64,000 nucleotides of DNA from Vibrio agarivorans (GTDB lineage: Bacteria > Pseudomonadota > Gammaproteobacteria > Enterobacterales > Vibrionaceae). The position numbers and the translations under genes were made by a program. The stretch's first letter is position 1. Each line of letters starts with the position of its first letter. Below are positions 27,473-37,018 of this stretch, piece after piece. The notes beneath the pieces are model-generated. The model was not told the origin of the DNA, searched no databases, and saw nothing but the letters and a program-made list of their open reading frames with translations. Location of the stretch: positions 1,054,001-1,118,000 of the forward strand of contig NZ_JAUFQF010000001.1 in assembly GCF_030409635.1 (NCBI RefSeq), read 5' to 3'.

Positions 27473-28549
27473 TTAAGTTTTTACATGTTTGTACTTATCT
27501 GGTCTGATGATCAGCTCTATTGAACGAATATACGTCTCATTTGTTTTAATAGTGCTATGCAATTCGTCTAGAACATTTTCCGTTATTGCTTTTACTTTTG
27601 TCTTGCTTAGCTTGGTTTCTGGTAGCCAGTGATGGCTAAAAACCTCTTTTACACGATTAAAGTTCTTTCCGTCCCCGTCTTTGATCAAAAAGGCTCCAGC
27701 TTCATACCACCCTTTTGTTTTAAAGCTTTTCGTATTCCGTGATAGATAACTAGCACGGCCACCTGAGCCTGCGGGTAAGTTTTTAACACACAGCTCATAC
27801 CCACACCTCGAGAGTTCTAGTAATGCAGTGGATACATGGTATTCTGGCTCTAAGTGATATGCACTCAGTTGATAATCTTCCTCATCGAACACTAGCTTTG
27901 AAGCGTCACTTTCTCTGATCACGACTTCTAACACGCTCACAGAGAGATTGAGTTCACATCCTATTGGAAAATTAAAACTATTGTTATTACTAATTACCTT
28001 ATCACAGAGTACGAAACGCGAATTACTCACCCTGTTTCTTATTTTCTGCATTATAGGGTGACCTGAATTGCTATTGCTCTCAAGCTTAAAATCGAAAGGA
28101 GAAACAGGCACCGACTCATTTAGGACAAAGTGTTGCTCTTTTTTATCAAAAACAACCACGCCTCCGAACTGATCAGTCGTGATACTTTCAGAAGCTAATA
28201 ATTTTTCCATATCACTTTCTGTTACTTTTAGGTATTCAACACCAACGACTAATGTTGATGCACCTAAAAAAAGTGTATTAACTTTAGGTGGGTCAACTCG
28301 AGAGAAGTACTCACCTCCCAAAAGATGATGCATGAGCATGATTTTTTGGGAATAATCACGTTCACTTAGAACAATATCTTGCTTTGTAAGTTTAGCTAGT
28401 TCCTTGTCGATGGCCCATACGTTATAGCCATCAGGCAGCTTAACTAACAGCGGTATATCGAGCTTAAGACACGTTCTCAGCTTATCTTTCATTGATACTT
28501 TCGTATCAATATCACTTAACTTATAGAAAACCTTATTGATAAATCTCAA
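27473..28549 (-). CDS. Unknown protein in the YfjH position of a CP4-57-like element
   Basis: The 358-aa soluble protein has no domain that I recognise. It contains a stretch IDKELAKLTKQDIVLSERDY near the N-terminus and an even mix of charged residues, with no signal peptide. It lies between integrase and AlpA, where CP4-57 carries yfjH, and its size is similar (YfjH is about 320 aa). Homology to YfjH is an inference from position only. The upstream interval to the integrase (134 bp) has no other gene. Confidence 0.65.
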   Translation of the reverse strand: MRFINKVFYKLSDIDTKVSMKDKLRTCLKLDIPLLVKLPDGYNVWAIDKELAKLTKQDIVLSERDYSQKIMLMHHLLGGEYFSRVDPPKVNTLFLGASTLVVGVEYLKVTESDMEKLLASESITTDQFGGVVVFDKKEQHFVLNESVPVSPFDFKLESNSNSGHPIMQKIRNRVSNSRFVLCDKVISNNNSFNFPIGCELNLSVSVLEVVIRESDASKLVFDEEDYQLSAYHLEPEYHVSTALLELSRCGYELCVKNLPAGSGGRASYLSRNTKSFKTKGWYEAGAFLIKDGDGKNFNRVKEVFSHHWLPETKLSKTKVKAITENVLDELHSTIKTNETYIRSIELIIRPDKYKHVKT

Positions 28550-28683
28550 ACTATCATCCTTGCAAGCGACTGATAAGTAGGGCTATTAATGCTACTAATA
28601 GCAAAAATAGCAGGGTCAATCACCCAATATTTGAACACGACCGATTCAATCCCATCTATCAAACCAAACTTGCTCTCGGCAAA

Positions 28684-29922
28684 CTACCCTATCTTGATAA
28701 TGTTATTAGTAATGCTCAAACTCCCTTTGGATGCATTCTCTATATGATTCGACCACCAGTTCATCAGTTCTGTCCGATGTTTTAGGTAGTCAGATCGGTT
28801 ATACGCTTTACGCACAGCATTTTTGTCAACATGAGCTAATGCTGCTTCAATAACATCTGGATTAAACTCTTGCTCATTCAACGTTGTACTTGCCAATGCC
28901 CTAAATCCATGAGCTACCAACTTATCTTGATATCCAATACGGCGAAGTACTTTATTTACAGTCTCTGTATGAATATGTTTTTTAGGATCTCGATTGGAAG
29001 GGAATAAGTATGGGCTCTGCGGGCGTTTAAACCCTTCTAATATACTCAGTATCGCGATTGTCTGCTTTGTAAGTGGAACTATATGTTCACGTTTCATTTT
29101 CATACGCTCTGCTGGAATGACCCATTGTTTTTTATCTAAATCGATCTCAGACCATTCAGCCTTAGCCGCTTCATTTGAACGTGTCATCGTATGCAACTGC
29201 CATTCAATTAAAGCACGTGTCACTATTTGTAAGTTAGAAGCGTTTAAGGTGCGTATCAGCTCAGGTAGTTCATCAGGCTTTATAGTGGGCATATGTTTAA
29301 CAGCAGGCTTCTCAAATGCTGCTCTTATACCACTCAAGGGATTAGCATGAATAAGACCGGTATTGACTGCAAAAGTCATCACTTCATTTAAACGTTGCCC
29401 TAAACGCCTAACTGTCTCAAGACTTCCTGATTTTGCAACATTTTTCAAAACCGCAATTACGGTTGGGGCTGTTAGGCTAGAAATTGGATACTTACCTAGT
29501 GAAGGAAAGATATGTAAGTTGAAAGATCGCCAGATGTCCTTAGCGTAACCCTCCGTGATCGACGACTTTTTGATTGCGAACCAATTCTCAGCAACAGCTT
29601 GTAGGGTGTTACTGAATTGATCTTGTTGCCTTAGGCGTTGTTCATCTTTGTAAGCTTTGGGATCAATGTTTTGAGCAAGTAGCTCTCTGGCTTGTTTTCT
29701 TTTCTCTCTTGCTTGCGCTAGAGAGACTTCAGGATAAACCCCAAAACCAAGGTTTGTGCGATTCTTCGTGAAAGGCTTCGTGTATTTAAAGACCCACGTT
29801 TTCGAACCAGAGGGCTTGATTTTAAGCTGTAGGCCATCACCATCAGATAAAGTATATTCTTTCTCTGAAGCCTTAGCTTGCTTGACTTGAGTATTGTTTA
29901 AGGGTGCTATTTTCTTTGCCAT
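28684..29922 (-). CDS. int: P4-type tyrosine integrase
   Basis: The 412-aa protein starts with MAKKIAPLNNTQVKQA at 29922. A longer in-frame start at 29979 merely translates regulatory repeats. An N-terminal DUF4102/arm-binding domain (about 10-90, LSDGDGLQLKIKPSG, with GFGVYPEVSLAQAREKRKQA) is followed by the core-binding and catalytic domains. Catalytic residues are visible in TMTRSNEAAKAEW (Arg), KMKREHIVPLT, HGFRALASTTLNE (H-x-x-R), AALAHVDKNAVRKAYNR (His and Tyr). P4-type integrases insert into the 3' end of a tRNA gene, here tRNA-Ser(GGA) 210 bp away. It is intact. Confidence 0.95.
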   Translation of the reverse strand: MAKKIAPLNNTQVKQAKASEKEYTLSDGDGLQLKIKPSGSKTWVFKYTKPFTKNRTNLGFGVYPEVSLAQAREKRKQARELLAQNIDPKAYKDEQRLRQQDQFSNTLQAVAENWFAIKKSSITEGYAKDIWRSFNLHIFPSLGKYPISSLTAPTVIAVLKNVAKSGSLETVRRLGQRLNEVMTFAVNTGLIHANPLSGIRAAFEKPAVKHMPTIKPDELPELIRTLNASNLQIVTRALIEWQLHTMTRSNEAAKAEWSEIDLDKKQWVIPAERMKMKREHIVPLTKQTIAILSILEGFKRPQSPYLFPSNRDPKKHIHTETVNKVLRRIGYQDKLVAHGFRALASTTLNEQEFNPDVIEAALAHVDKNAVRKAYNRSDYLKHRTELMNWWSNHIENASKGSLSITNNIIKIG

Positions 29923-29923
29923 G

Positions 29924-30008
29924 ATGTACCACCGAAAAAGCCAGCTGTGGCACAATCCGATGTACCACCGATACATCAATGGTACATTAGAAAAGACTAG
30001 TGGTACAT
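29924..30008. repeat. Four GGTACAT/ATGTACC heptamers between int and the tRNA
   Basis: Heptamers occur at 29924 and 29960 (ATGTACC) and at 29981 and 30002 (GGTACAT): two in one orientation, then two inverted, within 85 bp. The first overlaps the ribosome-binding region of int. They are candidate integrase arm sites or operator sites of AlpA or Int. The arrangement is unlikely to be random. Confidence 0.7.
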
Positions 30009-30094
30009 GAGGTAGTACAAAAAGTGTCGGATGAAAAAGAGCAATATTGGATGTTAAAGCATCTTAACTTATTGAATTGACGTATTTCAGATAA

Positions 30095-30120
30095 GAAAAA
30101 AGACGCTCTGAAGCGTCTTT
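30095..30120 (-). terminator. Terminator downstream of tRNA-Ser
   Basis: AAGACGCT (30100-30107) pairs with AGCGTCTT (30112-30119), with T-runs on the minus strand just beyond. It ends the tRNA transcript. Confidence 0.8.
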
Positions 30121-30131
30121 AAACTTGAATG

Positions 30132-30219
30132 TGGCGGTGAGTGAGAGATTCGAACTCTCGATACGTTGCCGTATACACACTTTCCAGGCGTGCTCCTTCA
30201 GCCACTCGGACAACTCACC
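30132..30219 (-). tRNA. tRNA-Ser (anticodon GGA)
   Basis: The minus-strand sequence folds as a class II tRNA with a long variable arm. GGTGAGT at the 5' end (30219) pairs with ACTCACC, followed by the discriminator G and an encoded CCA ending at 30132. The anticodon loop reads CTGGAAA, giving anticodon GGA. The T arm has GTTCGAATC. The satellite's integrase lies on its 3' side, so this gene is the likely attachment site. I found no second copy of the 3' end in the window, so the other att site is probably outside it. Confidence 0.97.
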
Positions 30220-30365
30220 GTATTTTGATTTTGGTTGGCTTTGTGTGCCAACGAGGCGCTAATTTAATGATTCAGGCCTTGTTGGTCAAGGGTATCAGCG
30301 AAAAAAGTTCTAATTTGTGGTTCAAGTGGTGATAAATTAGCTATCTCGCTGATTGAGTGACCAAT

Positions 30366-30818
30366 TTATGCCGATTGGCGCTGGTAGCCAGGAACTCGGA
30401 ACCAGCGACGGCACATATCTAGGAAGTAACCGTAGAGAACGCCCATACCGCATGAAACCACGGCATTACTTGATACTGCAGTGATGATTTGATCGGTTGA
30501 TGCACCTACTGCAAATAGTATTGCTGCGTAAACTGGCGATTGGAACAGAACGTAGGCAATCAAGTCAGCGATGTTACGCATAAGTCCTGATTCAGATACA
30601 CGTTTTCCTTGGCGTAAGCAGAAGTCACGGAACACGCCATATGGCCATGCGATGGCGATATTTACGGGGATTGAAAGCGTTCGCGAAGCCAGCGACTGCT
30701 GGAAGGTCATGCCAGAAATCATGATTTCAATGATCATTCCGGTGACAAAACAAAAAACAACCATAGCAAACGTATCTGCTGCGGCATTGCGAATACAAAA
30801 CGGCGCACGCGCTTTCAT
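30366..30818 (-). CDS. alaE: L-alanine exporter AlaE
   Basis: The 150-aa inner-membrane protein has about four membrane helices and the family features [32 protein letters not shown] and [22 protein letters not shown]. AlaE pumps out L-alanine and is induced by alanine through Lrp in E. coli. It is a single gene next to the tRNA and outside the island. The adjacent minus-strand gene is the hybrid kinase. Confidence 0.9.
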   Translation of the reverse strand: MKARAPFCIRNAAADTFAMVVFCFVTGMIIEIMISGMTFQQSLASRTLSIPVNIAIAWPYGVFRDFCLRQGKRVSESGLMRNIADLIAYVLFQSPVYAAILFAVGASTDQIITAVSSNAVVSCGMGVLYGYFLDMCRRWFRVPGYQRQSA

Positions 30819-31026
30819 TCTGGGCTAGCTCCAATTACACGACATCTATATAAAAAAGCCTGCAAATCTCAGTAAATCACTGAATTACAGACATAAAAAC
30901 GCCCGGCCATTACTGACCAGACGATGGCGCTATTAGAACATAAAAATATTGGTTTAGGATTTCAAAGTTTTAGATAAAACCAGCTTATATCACTACTTTT
31001 AACTCTAAATGCAGTGACTACCACCA

Positions 31027-33450
31027 TCAAGCCAATAATTGTACAACCAGATTATCCATGTCATCTTTTGATGGTGCTTGCTGGTGTGTGACTTGTGATT
31101 GAATCGATTCCAACAGCTGTTTTCCTTCCAGGTTGTCTGAGGGCATCATCGGTTCAATGCTGTGCAATGCAATGAGAGCTTGATCATAGGCTTGGTTGTC
31201 AATGGCAATACTTAAATCGATCACTAGAGACTCTAGCGCATCGTCAAACTGGTTTAACTCTTGGTACGCTTTGTCGAGGTCCTGATATTGACGCAACTTA
31301 TCAGCATAGAAATAAAGAGCATCATCAAACTCTTTGTCTTTTACTGGTTTGGCAATGATGTGGTCAACACCTGCAGCTAACATGCGCTGTTTGGTTTCTT
31401 CAAAAACGTCGGCTGTACAGCCTAGAATCAACACTTCTGCATTACGGGAGTCTAGTTTACGAATACGACGTGTGGCTTCGACACCATCCATAATGGGCAT
31501 ATGGTTATCCATTAGCACAAGATCATAGGTGTCTGTTTCTAAGCGCTCTAGCGCGACTTCGCCGTTCTCAGCGCAAAACACCTCAAAGCCTTTTCCTTTC
31601 AATAATGCTTCTAAGATGATGGCATTGGTCCGGTTGTCTTCAACGACTAAAGCCTTTAATCCGTCACAATTTTTACTGTAGGTTGCAGATAACTGCGGTG
31701 TGGTTGGTGTTGCCAGCTCAACACGTGCAACCACTTCAAAACTTGAACCTATACCCAGCTCGCTGCTTAAAGTAATACTGCCGTCCATGAGCTCGGCTAT
31801 CTGCTTGACGATTGCTAGGCCAAGCCCTGTGCCTCCAAAGCGTCTTGTGGTGCTCGATTCTGCCTGTTCAAACGGAGAGAACACTTTACTCTGGGCATCT
31901 TTAGCGATACCTATGCCAGTATCTCTAACACGAATGCTTAAATAATGTTTGTCACCGACGTGGATTTCCTTGAAATACACTTCCACAAAGCCCCGTGCCG
32001 TGAACTTAACCGCGTTGTTCAATAGGTTAAACAAGATTTGTCTAACACGCGCTTTATCGGCGAAATACCAGCGGTCAACTGGCACATCCGAATGTACACG
32101 AAAATCCAGACCTTTTTCAGTACATAGCGTGTGATAAACACTGTTCACACTGCCAATGATGTTTTCCAGCGGGAACGCGCTCTTGTCTAATTCCAACTTA
32201 CCCTGCTCTATCTTAGAGAAGTCGAGAATCTCATTAAGCAAGGTCATCATATGATCACCTGACTCATACAGAGTGCGCATCATTTTACGCTGCTCTGGGT
32301 TCAAATCACTTTTTAGCAAGATTTGTGCAGTGCCGAGTACACCGTTCATTGGTGTTCGTATTTCATGAGACAGTGTCGCTAGAAAAGCACTTTTTGCTTC
32401 AGTCGAGACTTCAGCTTTACGGCGTTCTTCTTCCAAATAGAAGGTTTTCTGGTTAAAGCTATCAACGAGGAACCGTATCTCATCATTGCTGTTGTATTCA
32501 AAATCGATGGTGCCACTCTCTTTTGAGTTCCTGACATTCTCAGCGATCGAGACAATAGGACGAATAACGTACTGATTGAGCATGTAGTAGCCGAGTAAAA
32601 TACAACAGAGCAAAATCGGAATAAGGGCAAGTTCGACTTGCGAGACAAGGTTGAACACCTGATCACTAACAAGGTATTTCGAGTTGACGACATCCATTTG
32701 CCAGTTAAACGCACCAAATTCGCGCTGGCTTATATAGATATCTTTAACGATGTTGAAATTATAATGGGTGATGGCTTCGCCAAAGCCATCTTTTAAACTC
32801 ACACCGAGGTTGTACTGCTCAGCGTGTTCTAGGATGTAAGAAACCAAATCCACTAACGATAAATCGACGGTAGCAACACCAGCAAACTCACCTTGAACGT
32901 AATAAGCGGATGAGGCTGTGATCATTTGTACGTGCGTGAATGGGTCAATATAGACAGGTGACCAAACAAATTCGCCGGGGGGTAGGTTAACGACACTTCG
33001 ATACCAATCTTGCTGGTCATATCCGCCATTTTCGGGGTTATCCCACGAGTAGATCTGCTCTACTAAACCATCACTAGCACGATTGTAAAACAGGCTTTGA
33101 TAGGGAGTTTCAGAATTTACGCTATAAGGCTTCGGCCATAAACCGCCACTCACCACAATACCATCGATGTGGATAAACATTGAATACAGGCTATCAGCTT
33201 GGTCTTGAGTGGTTAAACCCGCAGAACCTACACTAACTATGCTACTGAGAATGCTTAACGAGTTATTTAGTTTGTCTTCGACTTGTGAAGCTAGAAGCTG
33301 GGTTCTTACGTCCAAGTTTTGCTGTAGTTGCTTGCGAATGGGTGGCTCTACTACTTGAAATACGACAGTACCTATAACCGCAATAAACAATATCAAATAG
33401 ATGGTGAGCGCAATTTTACTCTTACGACGCAGCGAGGACGTGTGCTTCAT
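31027..33450 (-). CDS. Hybrid histidine kinase with periplasmic sensor (dCache-type)
   Basis: The domain order of the 807-aa protein is: a membrane helix at about 13-33, a periplasmic dCache-like sensor at about 40-270, a second membrane helix near 275-297, HAMP, HisKA with the H-box LSHEIRTPMNGVLG (His near 362), HATPase with NLLNNAVKFT and DTGIGI and GGTGLGLAIVKQIAEL, then a receiver around 600-720 (VVEDNRTNAII and LVLMDNHMPIMDGVEA, phospho-Asp). It should autophosphorylate and pass phosphate to its own receiver. It lacks an obvious HPt domain: the last 80 residues are helical but have no clear HPt His motif. The signal is unknown. Confidence 0.92.
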   Translation of the reverse strand: MKHTSSLRRKSKIALTIYLILFIAVIGTVVFQVVEPPIRKQLQQNLDVRTQLLASQVEDKLNNSLSILSSIVSVGSAGLTTQDQADSLYSMFIHIDGIVVSGGLWPKPYSVNSETPYQSLFYNRASDGLVEQIYSWDNPENGGYDQQDWYRSVVNLPPGEFVWSPVYIDPFTHVQMITASSAYYVQGEFAGVATVDLSLVDLVSYILEHAEQYNLGVSLKDGFGEAITHYNFNIVKDIYISQREFGAFNWQMDVVNSKYLVSDQVFNLVSQVELALIPILLCCILLGYYMLNQYVIRPIVSIAENVRNSKESGTIDFEYNSNDEIRFLVDSFNQKTFYLEEERRKAEVSTEAKSAFLATLSHEIRTPMNGVLGTAQILLKSDLNPEQRKMMRTLYESGDHMMTLLNEILDFSKIEQGKLELDKSAFPLENIIGSVNSVYHTLCTEKGLDFRVHSDVPVDRWYFADKARVRQILFNLLNNAVKFTARGFVEVYFKEIHVGDKHYLSIRVRDTGIGIAKDAQSKVFSPFEQAESSTTRRFGGTGLGLAIVKQIAELMDGSITLSSELGIGSSFEVVARVELATPTTPQLSATYSKNCDGLKALVVEDNRTNAIILEALLKGKGFEVFCAENGEVALERLETDTYDLVLMDNHMPIMDGVEATRRIRKLDSRNAEVLILGCTADVFEETKQRMLAAGVDHIIAKPVKDKEFDDALYFYADKLRQYQDLDKAYQELNQFDDALESLVIDLSIAIDNQAYDQALIALHSIEPMMPSDNLEGKQLLESIQSQVTHQQAPSKDDMDNLVVQLLA

Positions 33451-33622
33451 TAGACTATTGTTATCCTTATCAATACCGCAGCGTTAGGCTGCTCTTAATC
33501 AGTCCTTAATTCAAAGCTAACCATAGACTTAGGATCTGGCAAGGAATTTTCCTGATTTTTGGGCATTGGCTTGTTACACTGTGGCGAAATGTAGGATCTA
33601 ACCAATCGATAATATATAACCA

Positions 33623-34210
33623 ATGGACAGCAAATTGACTCTTTCTCAACTGATCGCAGACTATGAACTGCAAGACAAACTGCTCAGTGAAGCTCAAACT
33701 CGTGGCTTTATTACTGCGATGGCCTCTGCGCCTTATCTGCTTGAAGTAAATGATTGGCTGCCCTTCTTGTGGGGTGGTGCTGAGCAAGCACCTTTCGCCA
33801 ATGGTGAGCAGCTCGAAGAGTATATCCAGCTAGTCATTAATATCTGGAATGAGACGGGCCCTTTACTCATTGAGGGTACTTGGCAGTGGCCAGAAGGCTG
33901 TGAGCTCGACGAAGAAGATATTGTTACTGAGGCAACGCGTGAGTTCTGTGAAGGCATGCTTCAGGGCTGGCAGATTTGTCGTGATGATTGGGAAACATTG
34001 ATGCCTGAAGAGAGTGAAGATAACGCGCTGCTTGGCGGTGTGCTTTTGTCACTTTCTATGCTTTATGATCCACTGACGTCGCTTGCTACACTGAAAGAGC
34101 AAGGTCTTGAAGGTTTAGAGCAGTTTGAAGAGATCTTTAAGGCGATGCCAGTGATGCTATGTGGCATTGCTCAACGTGGTCAAGCGTTGGCGCAAGCTGA
34201 AGAGCAATAG
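33623..34210 (+). CDS. YecA/UPF0149-family protein
   Basis: The 195-aa acidic, soluble protein matches UPF0149 (YecA-like): TRGFITAMASAPYLLEVNDW, WQWPEGCELDEEDIVTEA, EGMLQGWQICRDDWE and LLGGVLLSLSMLYDPL. The C-terminal SEC-C metal-binding tail of full YecA is absent. The function of this family is unclear. It is a monocistronic gene with a strong terminator at 34241, divergent from the kinase. Confidence 0.85.
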   Translation: MDSKLTLSQLIADYELQDKLLSEAQTRGFITAMASAPYLLEVNDWLPFLWGGAEQAPFANGEQLEEYIQLVINIWNETGPLLIEGTWQWPEGCELDEEDIVTEATREFCEGMLQGWQICRDDWETLMPEESEDNALLGGVLLSLSMLYDPLTSLATLKEQGLEGLEQFEEIFKAMPVMLCGIAQRGQALAQAEEQ

Positions 34211-34240
34211 GCGTTTAGGTTTAAGAGAATGGAATATAAA

Positions 34241-34271
34241 AACGGAGCACGATTGAGTGCTCCGTTTTTTT
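34241..34271 (+). terminator. Intrinsic terminator after the YecA-family gene
   Basis: AACGGAGCAC (34241-34250) pairs with GTGCTCCGTT (34257-34266), followed by seven T. Confidence 0.9.
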
Positions 34272-34328
34272 GTTTGTCGCTGGTGTTTGGTTCTCTAAAA
34301 TATCAGCAGGGTATTTGCTGTTTTAGAG

Positions 34329-34380
34329 ATTAACCCCCTCCCAGCCTCCCCCTTGAAAAGGGGGAGGAGCAAGAGCGAGT
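34329..34380. repeat. GC-rich intergenic repeat with hairpin
   Basis: CTCCCCCTTGAAAAGGGGGAG-type sequence (CCTCCCCCTT with AAGGGGGAGG) gives a strong hairpin, preceded by TAACCCCCTCCCAGC. This phrase is widespread between Vibrio genes and behaves like a dispersed repeat. It also helps separate nadA from its neighbour. Confidence 0.6.
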
Positions 34381-34388
34381 TCCAGAAG

Positions 34389-35450
34389 TTACGCGTTGCC
34401 TTTCACTTGAACATTTAACTGCTCAGCGAAATCTAGCATGCGATTCAATGGAATAAGCGACTTAACGCGTACTGCTTCGTCGACAAAGATCTCATGCTCT
34501 GCGCCGCCTTCACGTAGTGCTTGCTCAATAGCTTGGAGGCCGTTCATCGCCATCCAAGGGCAGTGTGCACAGCTGCGGCATGTGGCACCCGCGCCTGCGG
34601 TTGGGGCTTCAATCAGCTCTTTTTCAGGCACTAGTTGCTGCATCTTAAAGAAGATACCTTTGTCTGTTGCCACAATCATCTGCTTGTGCGGAAGCTCTTT
34701 AGCTGCTTTGATAAGTTGGCTTGTTGAGCCTACTGCATCAGCAAGAGCAACAACGCTCTCTGGTGACTCTGGGTGAACGAGAATAGCAGCATCTGGGTAC
34801 ACGTTTTTCATCTTACGTAGTGCATCTGCTGAGAACTCGTCGTGTACGACACACTCAGCATTCCAAAGCAGCATCTCTGCGCCTGTTTTGTTGGAGATGT
34901 ATGAACCTAAGTGACGGTCTGGTCCCCAAATGATCTGCTTACCTTCATCGTCTAAGTGCTCGACAATTTCTAGAGCAATACTTGATGTCACCACCCAATC
35001 TGCTCGAGCTTTTACCGCTGCTGACGTGTTCGCGTAAACCACAACAGTATGGTCAGGGTGTGCATCACAGAATTCTGTGAACTTGTCTTCAGGACAACCT
35101 AAATCTAGTGAGCATTCCGCTTCTAGTGTTGGCATCAAGATACGCTTTTCAGGGGTCAGAATTTTCGCTGACTCGCCCATGAAGCGAACGCCGGCAATGA
35201 TCAAAGTGCTGGCACTGTGGCGATTACCGAATTTCGCCATCTCTAGTGAATCCCCGACAAAGCCGCCAGTCTCTTCTGCCAAAGCTTGGATCTCTGGGTC
35301 GGTGTAGTAGTGCGCAATCAATACCGCGTCTTTTTCTTTTAGAAGCGTTTTAATCTTCGCTACGTACTGTGCCTTTTGCTCATCCGTTAGTGGAGTCGGC
35401 TTAGGAGGAAAAGGATACACAGTGTCGATTTTATCTAGGATATGGCTCAT
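34389..35450 (-). CDS. nadA: Quinolinate synthase
   Basis: NadA (353 aa, from MSHILDK at 35450) condenses iminoaspartate, made by NadB, with dihydroxyacetone phosphate to quinolinate in NAD synthesis. Visible motifs are [48 protein letters not shown] and [18 protein letters not shown]. The Cys of LDLGCP or nearby and those of the C-terminal motif ligate the 4Fe-4S cluster. The longer open frame upstream is not used in relatives. It lies downstream of cpoB on the same strand, but a terminator (35552) separates it, so it has its own promoter. Confidence 0.97.
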   Translation of the reverse strand: MSHILDKIDTVYPFPPKPTPLTDEQKAQYVAKIKTLLKEKDAVLIAHYYTDPEIQALAEETGGFVGDSLEMAKFGNRHSASTLIIAGVRFMGESAKILTPEKRILMPTLEAECSLDLGCPEDKFTEFCDAHPDHTVVVYANTSAAVKARADWVVTSSIALEIVEHLDDEGKQIIWGPDRHLGSYISNKTGAEMLLWNAECVVHDEFSADALRKMKNVYPDAAILVHPESPESVVALADAVGSTSQLIKAAKELPHKQMIVATDKGIFFKMQQLVPEKELIEAPTAGAGATCRSCAHCPWMAMNGLQAIEQALREGGAEHEIFVDEAVRVKSLIPLNRMLDFAEQLNVQVKGNA

Positions 35451-35544
35451 TGCCAGGGCTCTCAATCTTCCAGTAATTCGGGAATTGTACACCTAGAGAA
35501 AAGCGGGATCAAAGGTTGTGCGAAGGGTGGTCAATTTGGTCTAA

Positions 35545-35573
35545 AAAAACAAAAGGCAACCGAGGTTGCCTTT
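35545..35573 (-). terminator. Terminator of the tol-pal operon
   Basis: AAAGGCAAC pairs with GTTGCCTTT (35552-35573) and the minus strand continues with a run of T. It sits 23 bp after the cpoB stop. Confidence 0.9.
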
Positions 35574-35595
35574 GGAATTTATCTTAAACTATGCG

Positions 35596-36384
35596 TTACT
35601 TAATTCGCTGCTGCGCCAAGTTAGCTGAGGCACTGTTTGGGTGCTCTGAAATAACTTGTTGGTAGTACTTGTTTGCAGCATCAGCATTGTTGTTGCGCTG
35701 TGCAATATCACCAAGCTTCAATAGCGCATCAGAGCGCTTGTTTGAATCTTCATAAGCGACAACCGCAGCAAAGCTTTTCACCGCGTCTTTGTCTTGCTTC
35801 TTAGCAAAGTAAAGCTGACCTAACCAGTAATGTGCATTAGCACTGTAAGTCGAATCTGGGTAGGTTTCTTGAAACTCTTGGAAAGCGATAATCGCAGCGT
35901 TGTAATCACGCTTTTTCAATACGAGATCAACTGCGTTTTGATACGCTTCTTGCTCACCAGCATTCGATGAGGCTTTACCGCCAGCAGGCACGTCTGGTGT
36001 CTCGTCAGGGACGATAGCCACAGGCGCTTGGTTGCGGACTTTATCAAGTTCTACATACAACTCACGCTGACGTTGCAGCATTTGTTGTAGCTCGTAACTA
36101 TTTTGCTCAAGTAGACCACGAAGTTCACTGATCTCCAGTGCCATGTCGTCCATCTGTAGCTGCATGCGCGCTTGGGTGCGGTTACGGTTTTCCAGCATGC
36201 GCTCTAATCTTGCTACATCTCCTTCAGGTGCTGAAGAGACAGCACGCGTTGATGTAGAAGATGAAGTATTAAGGTCTGCGACAGGAGCAGGTTCTGCGAA
36301 AGCAGTCCCTGACAGCGCAAGAGCTAAACCAGAAAGCGTAAAAACTCGACCCGTTGTAATGATGCGTTTAACCAACATAAGCAT
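35596..36384 (-). CDS. cpoB: Cell division coordinator CpoB (YbgF)
   Basis: The 262-aa periplasmic protein has a signal peptide (residues 1-30, ending near GTAFAEPAP), a coiled-coil region (about 55-115, RLERMLENRNRTQARMQLQ) and tetratricopeptide repeats (about 140-262, with YQNAVDLVLKKRDYNAAI, NAHYWLGQLYFAKKQDKDA and AANKYYQQVISEHPNSA). It links Tol-Pal and PBP1b activity during division. The start is the ATG with AGGAG upstream. A GTG one codon earlier is also open. It is the last gene of ybgC-tolQRAB-pal-cpoB. Confidence 0.95.
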   Translation of the reverse strand: MLMLVKRIITTGRVFTLSGLALALSGTAFAEPAPVADLNTSSSTSTRAVSSAPEGDVARLERMLENRNRTQARMQLQMDDMALEISELRGLLEQNSYELQQMLQRQRELYVELDKVRNQAPVAIVPDETPDVPAGGKASSNAGEQEAYQNAVDLVLKKRDYNAAIIAFQEFQETYPDSTYSANAHYWLGQLYFAKKQDKDAVKSFAAVVAYEDSNKRSDALLKLGDIAQRNNNADAANKYYQQVISEHPNSASANLAQQRIK

Positions 36385-36448
36385 CACTCTCCTTTTTATG
36401 TCTTGTACCTAAACGTCGTTTAGTAACTTGTATCTAGAAAACAGGTAA

Positions 36449-37000
36449 TTAGTAAACTAGAACTGCACGACGGTTTTTCGCGTAAGCTTCTTCAGATTGA
36501 CCGAAGACTAGTGGCTTCTCTTCACCGTAGCTTACGATTGAAACTTGCTCTGGTTGAACACCTAGTGCTTGCAGGTATTTAGCAACCGCTACTGCACGGC
36601 GCTCACCTAGTGCGATGTTGTACTCTGGAGTACCACGCTCATCAGCGTGACCTTCGATAGTTACGTCTTTTGTCGGGTTAGATACTAGGAAAGAGGCGTG
36701 CGCTGCAAGCACTTCTTCGTAATCACCAGCAATAGATGCATTGTCAAAGGCGAAGTAAATTGTTGATGTCTCTGCTAGTGCTTTCTCTTGTAGCTCTTGC
36801 TCAGATAGCGCGCCTTCACCGCCTTCGATAGGAGAAACAACTGTGTTGTCAGTTGTTGAACCTTCACCTGCTGGTTGGCTTGTTTCGTAATCTGTAGAAG
36901 AGCCCTCTGCGTTTACAGCATCGTCAGTTGAGCTACACGCTGTCATCGCTAGTACTGGCACTGCAATCATCAGGCCTTTGAACACTTTGCTAAGTTGCAT
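36449..37000 (-). CDS. pal: Peptidoglycan-associated lipoprotein Pal
   Basis: The 183-aa outer-membrane lipoprotein has a lipobox TACS with Cys near residue 22. Its OmpA-type peptidoglycan-binding domain (about 70-183) is marked by [25 protein letters not shown] and [13 protein letters not shown]. It anchors the outer membrane to the wall and binds TolB. It is the sixth gene of the seven-gene operon and lies 19 bp after tolB. Confidence 0.98.
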   Translation of the reverse strand: MQLSKVFKGLMIAVPVLAMTACSSTDDAVNAEGSSTDYETSQPAGEGSTTDNTVVSPIEGGEGALSEQELQEKALAETSTIYFAFDNASIAGDYEEVLAAHASFLVSNPTKDVTIEGHADERGTPEYNIALGERRAVAVAKYLQALGVQPEQVSIVSYGEEKPLVFGQSEEAYAKNRRAVLVY

Positions 37001-37018
37001 CTAAATATTCCTTTTATA

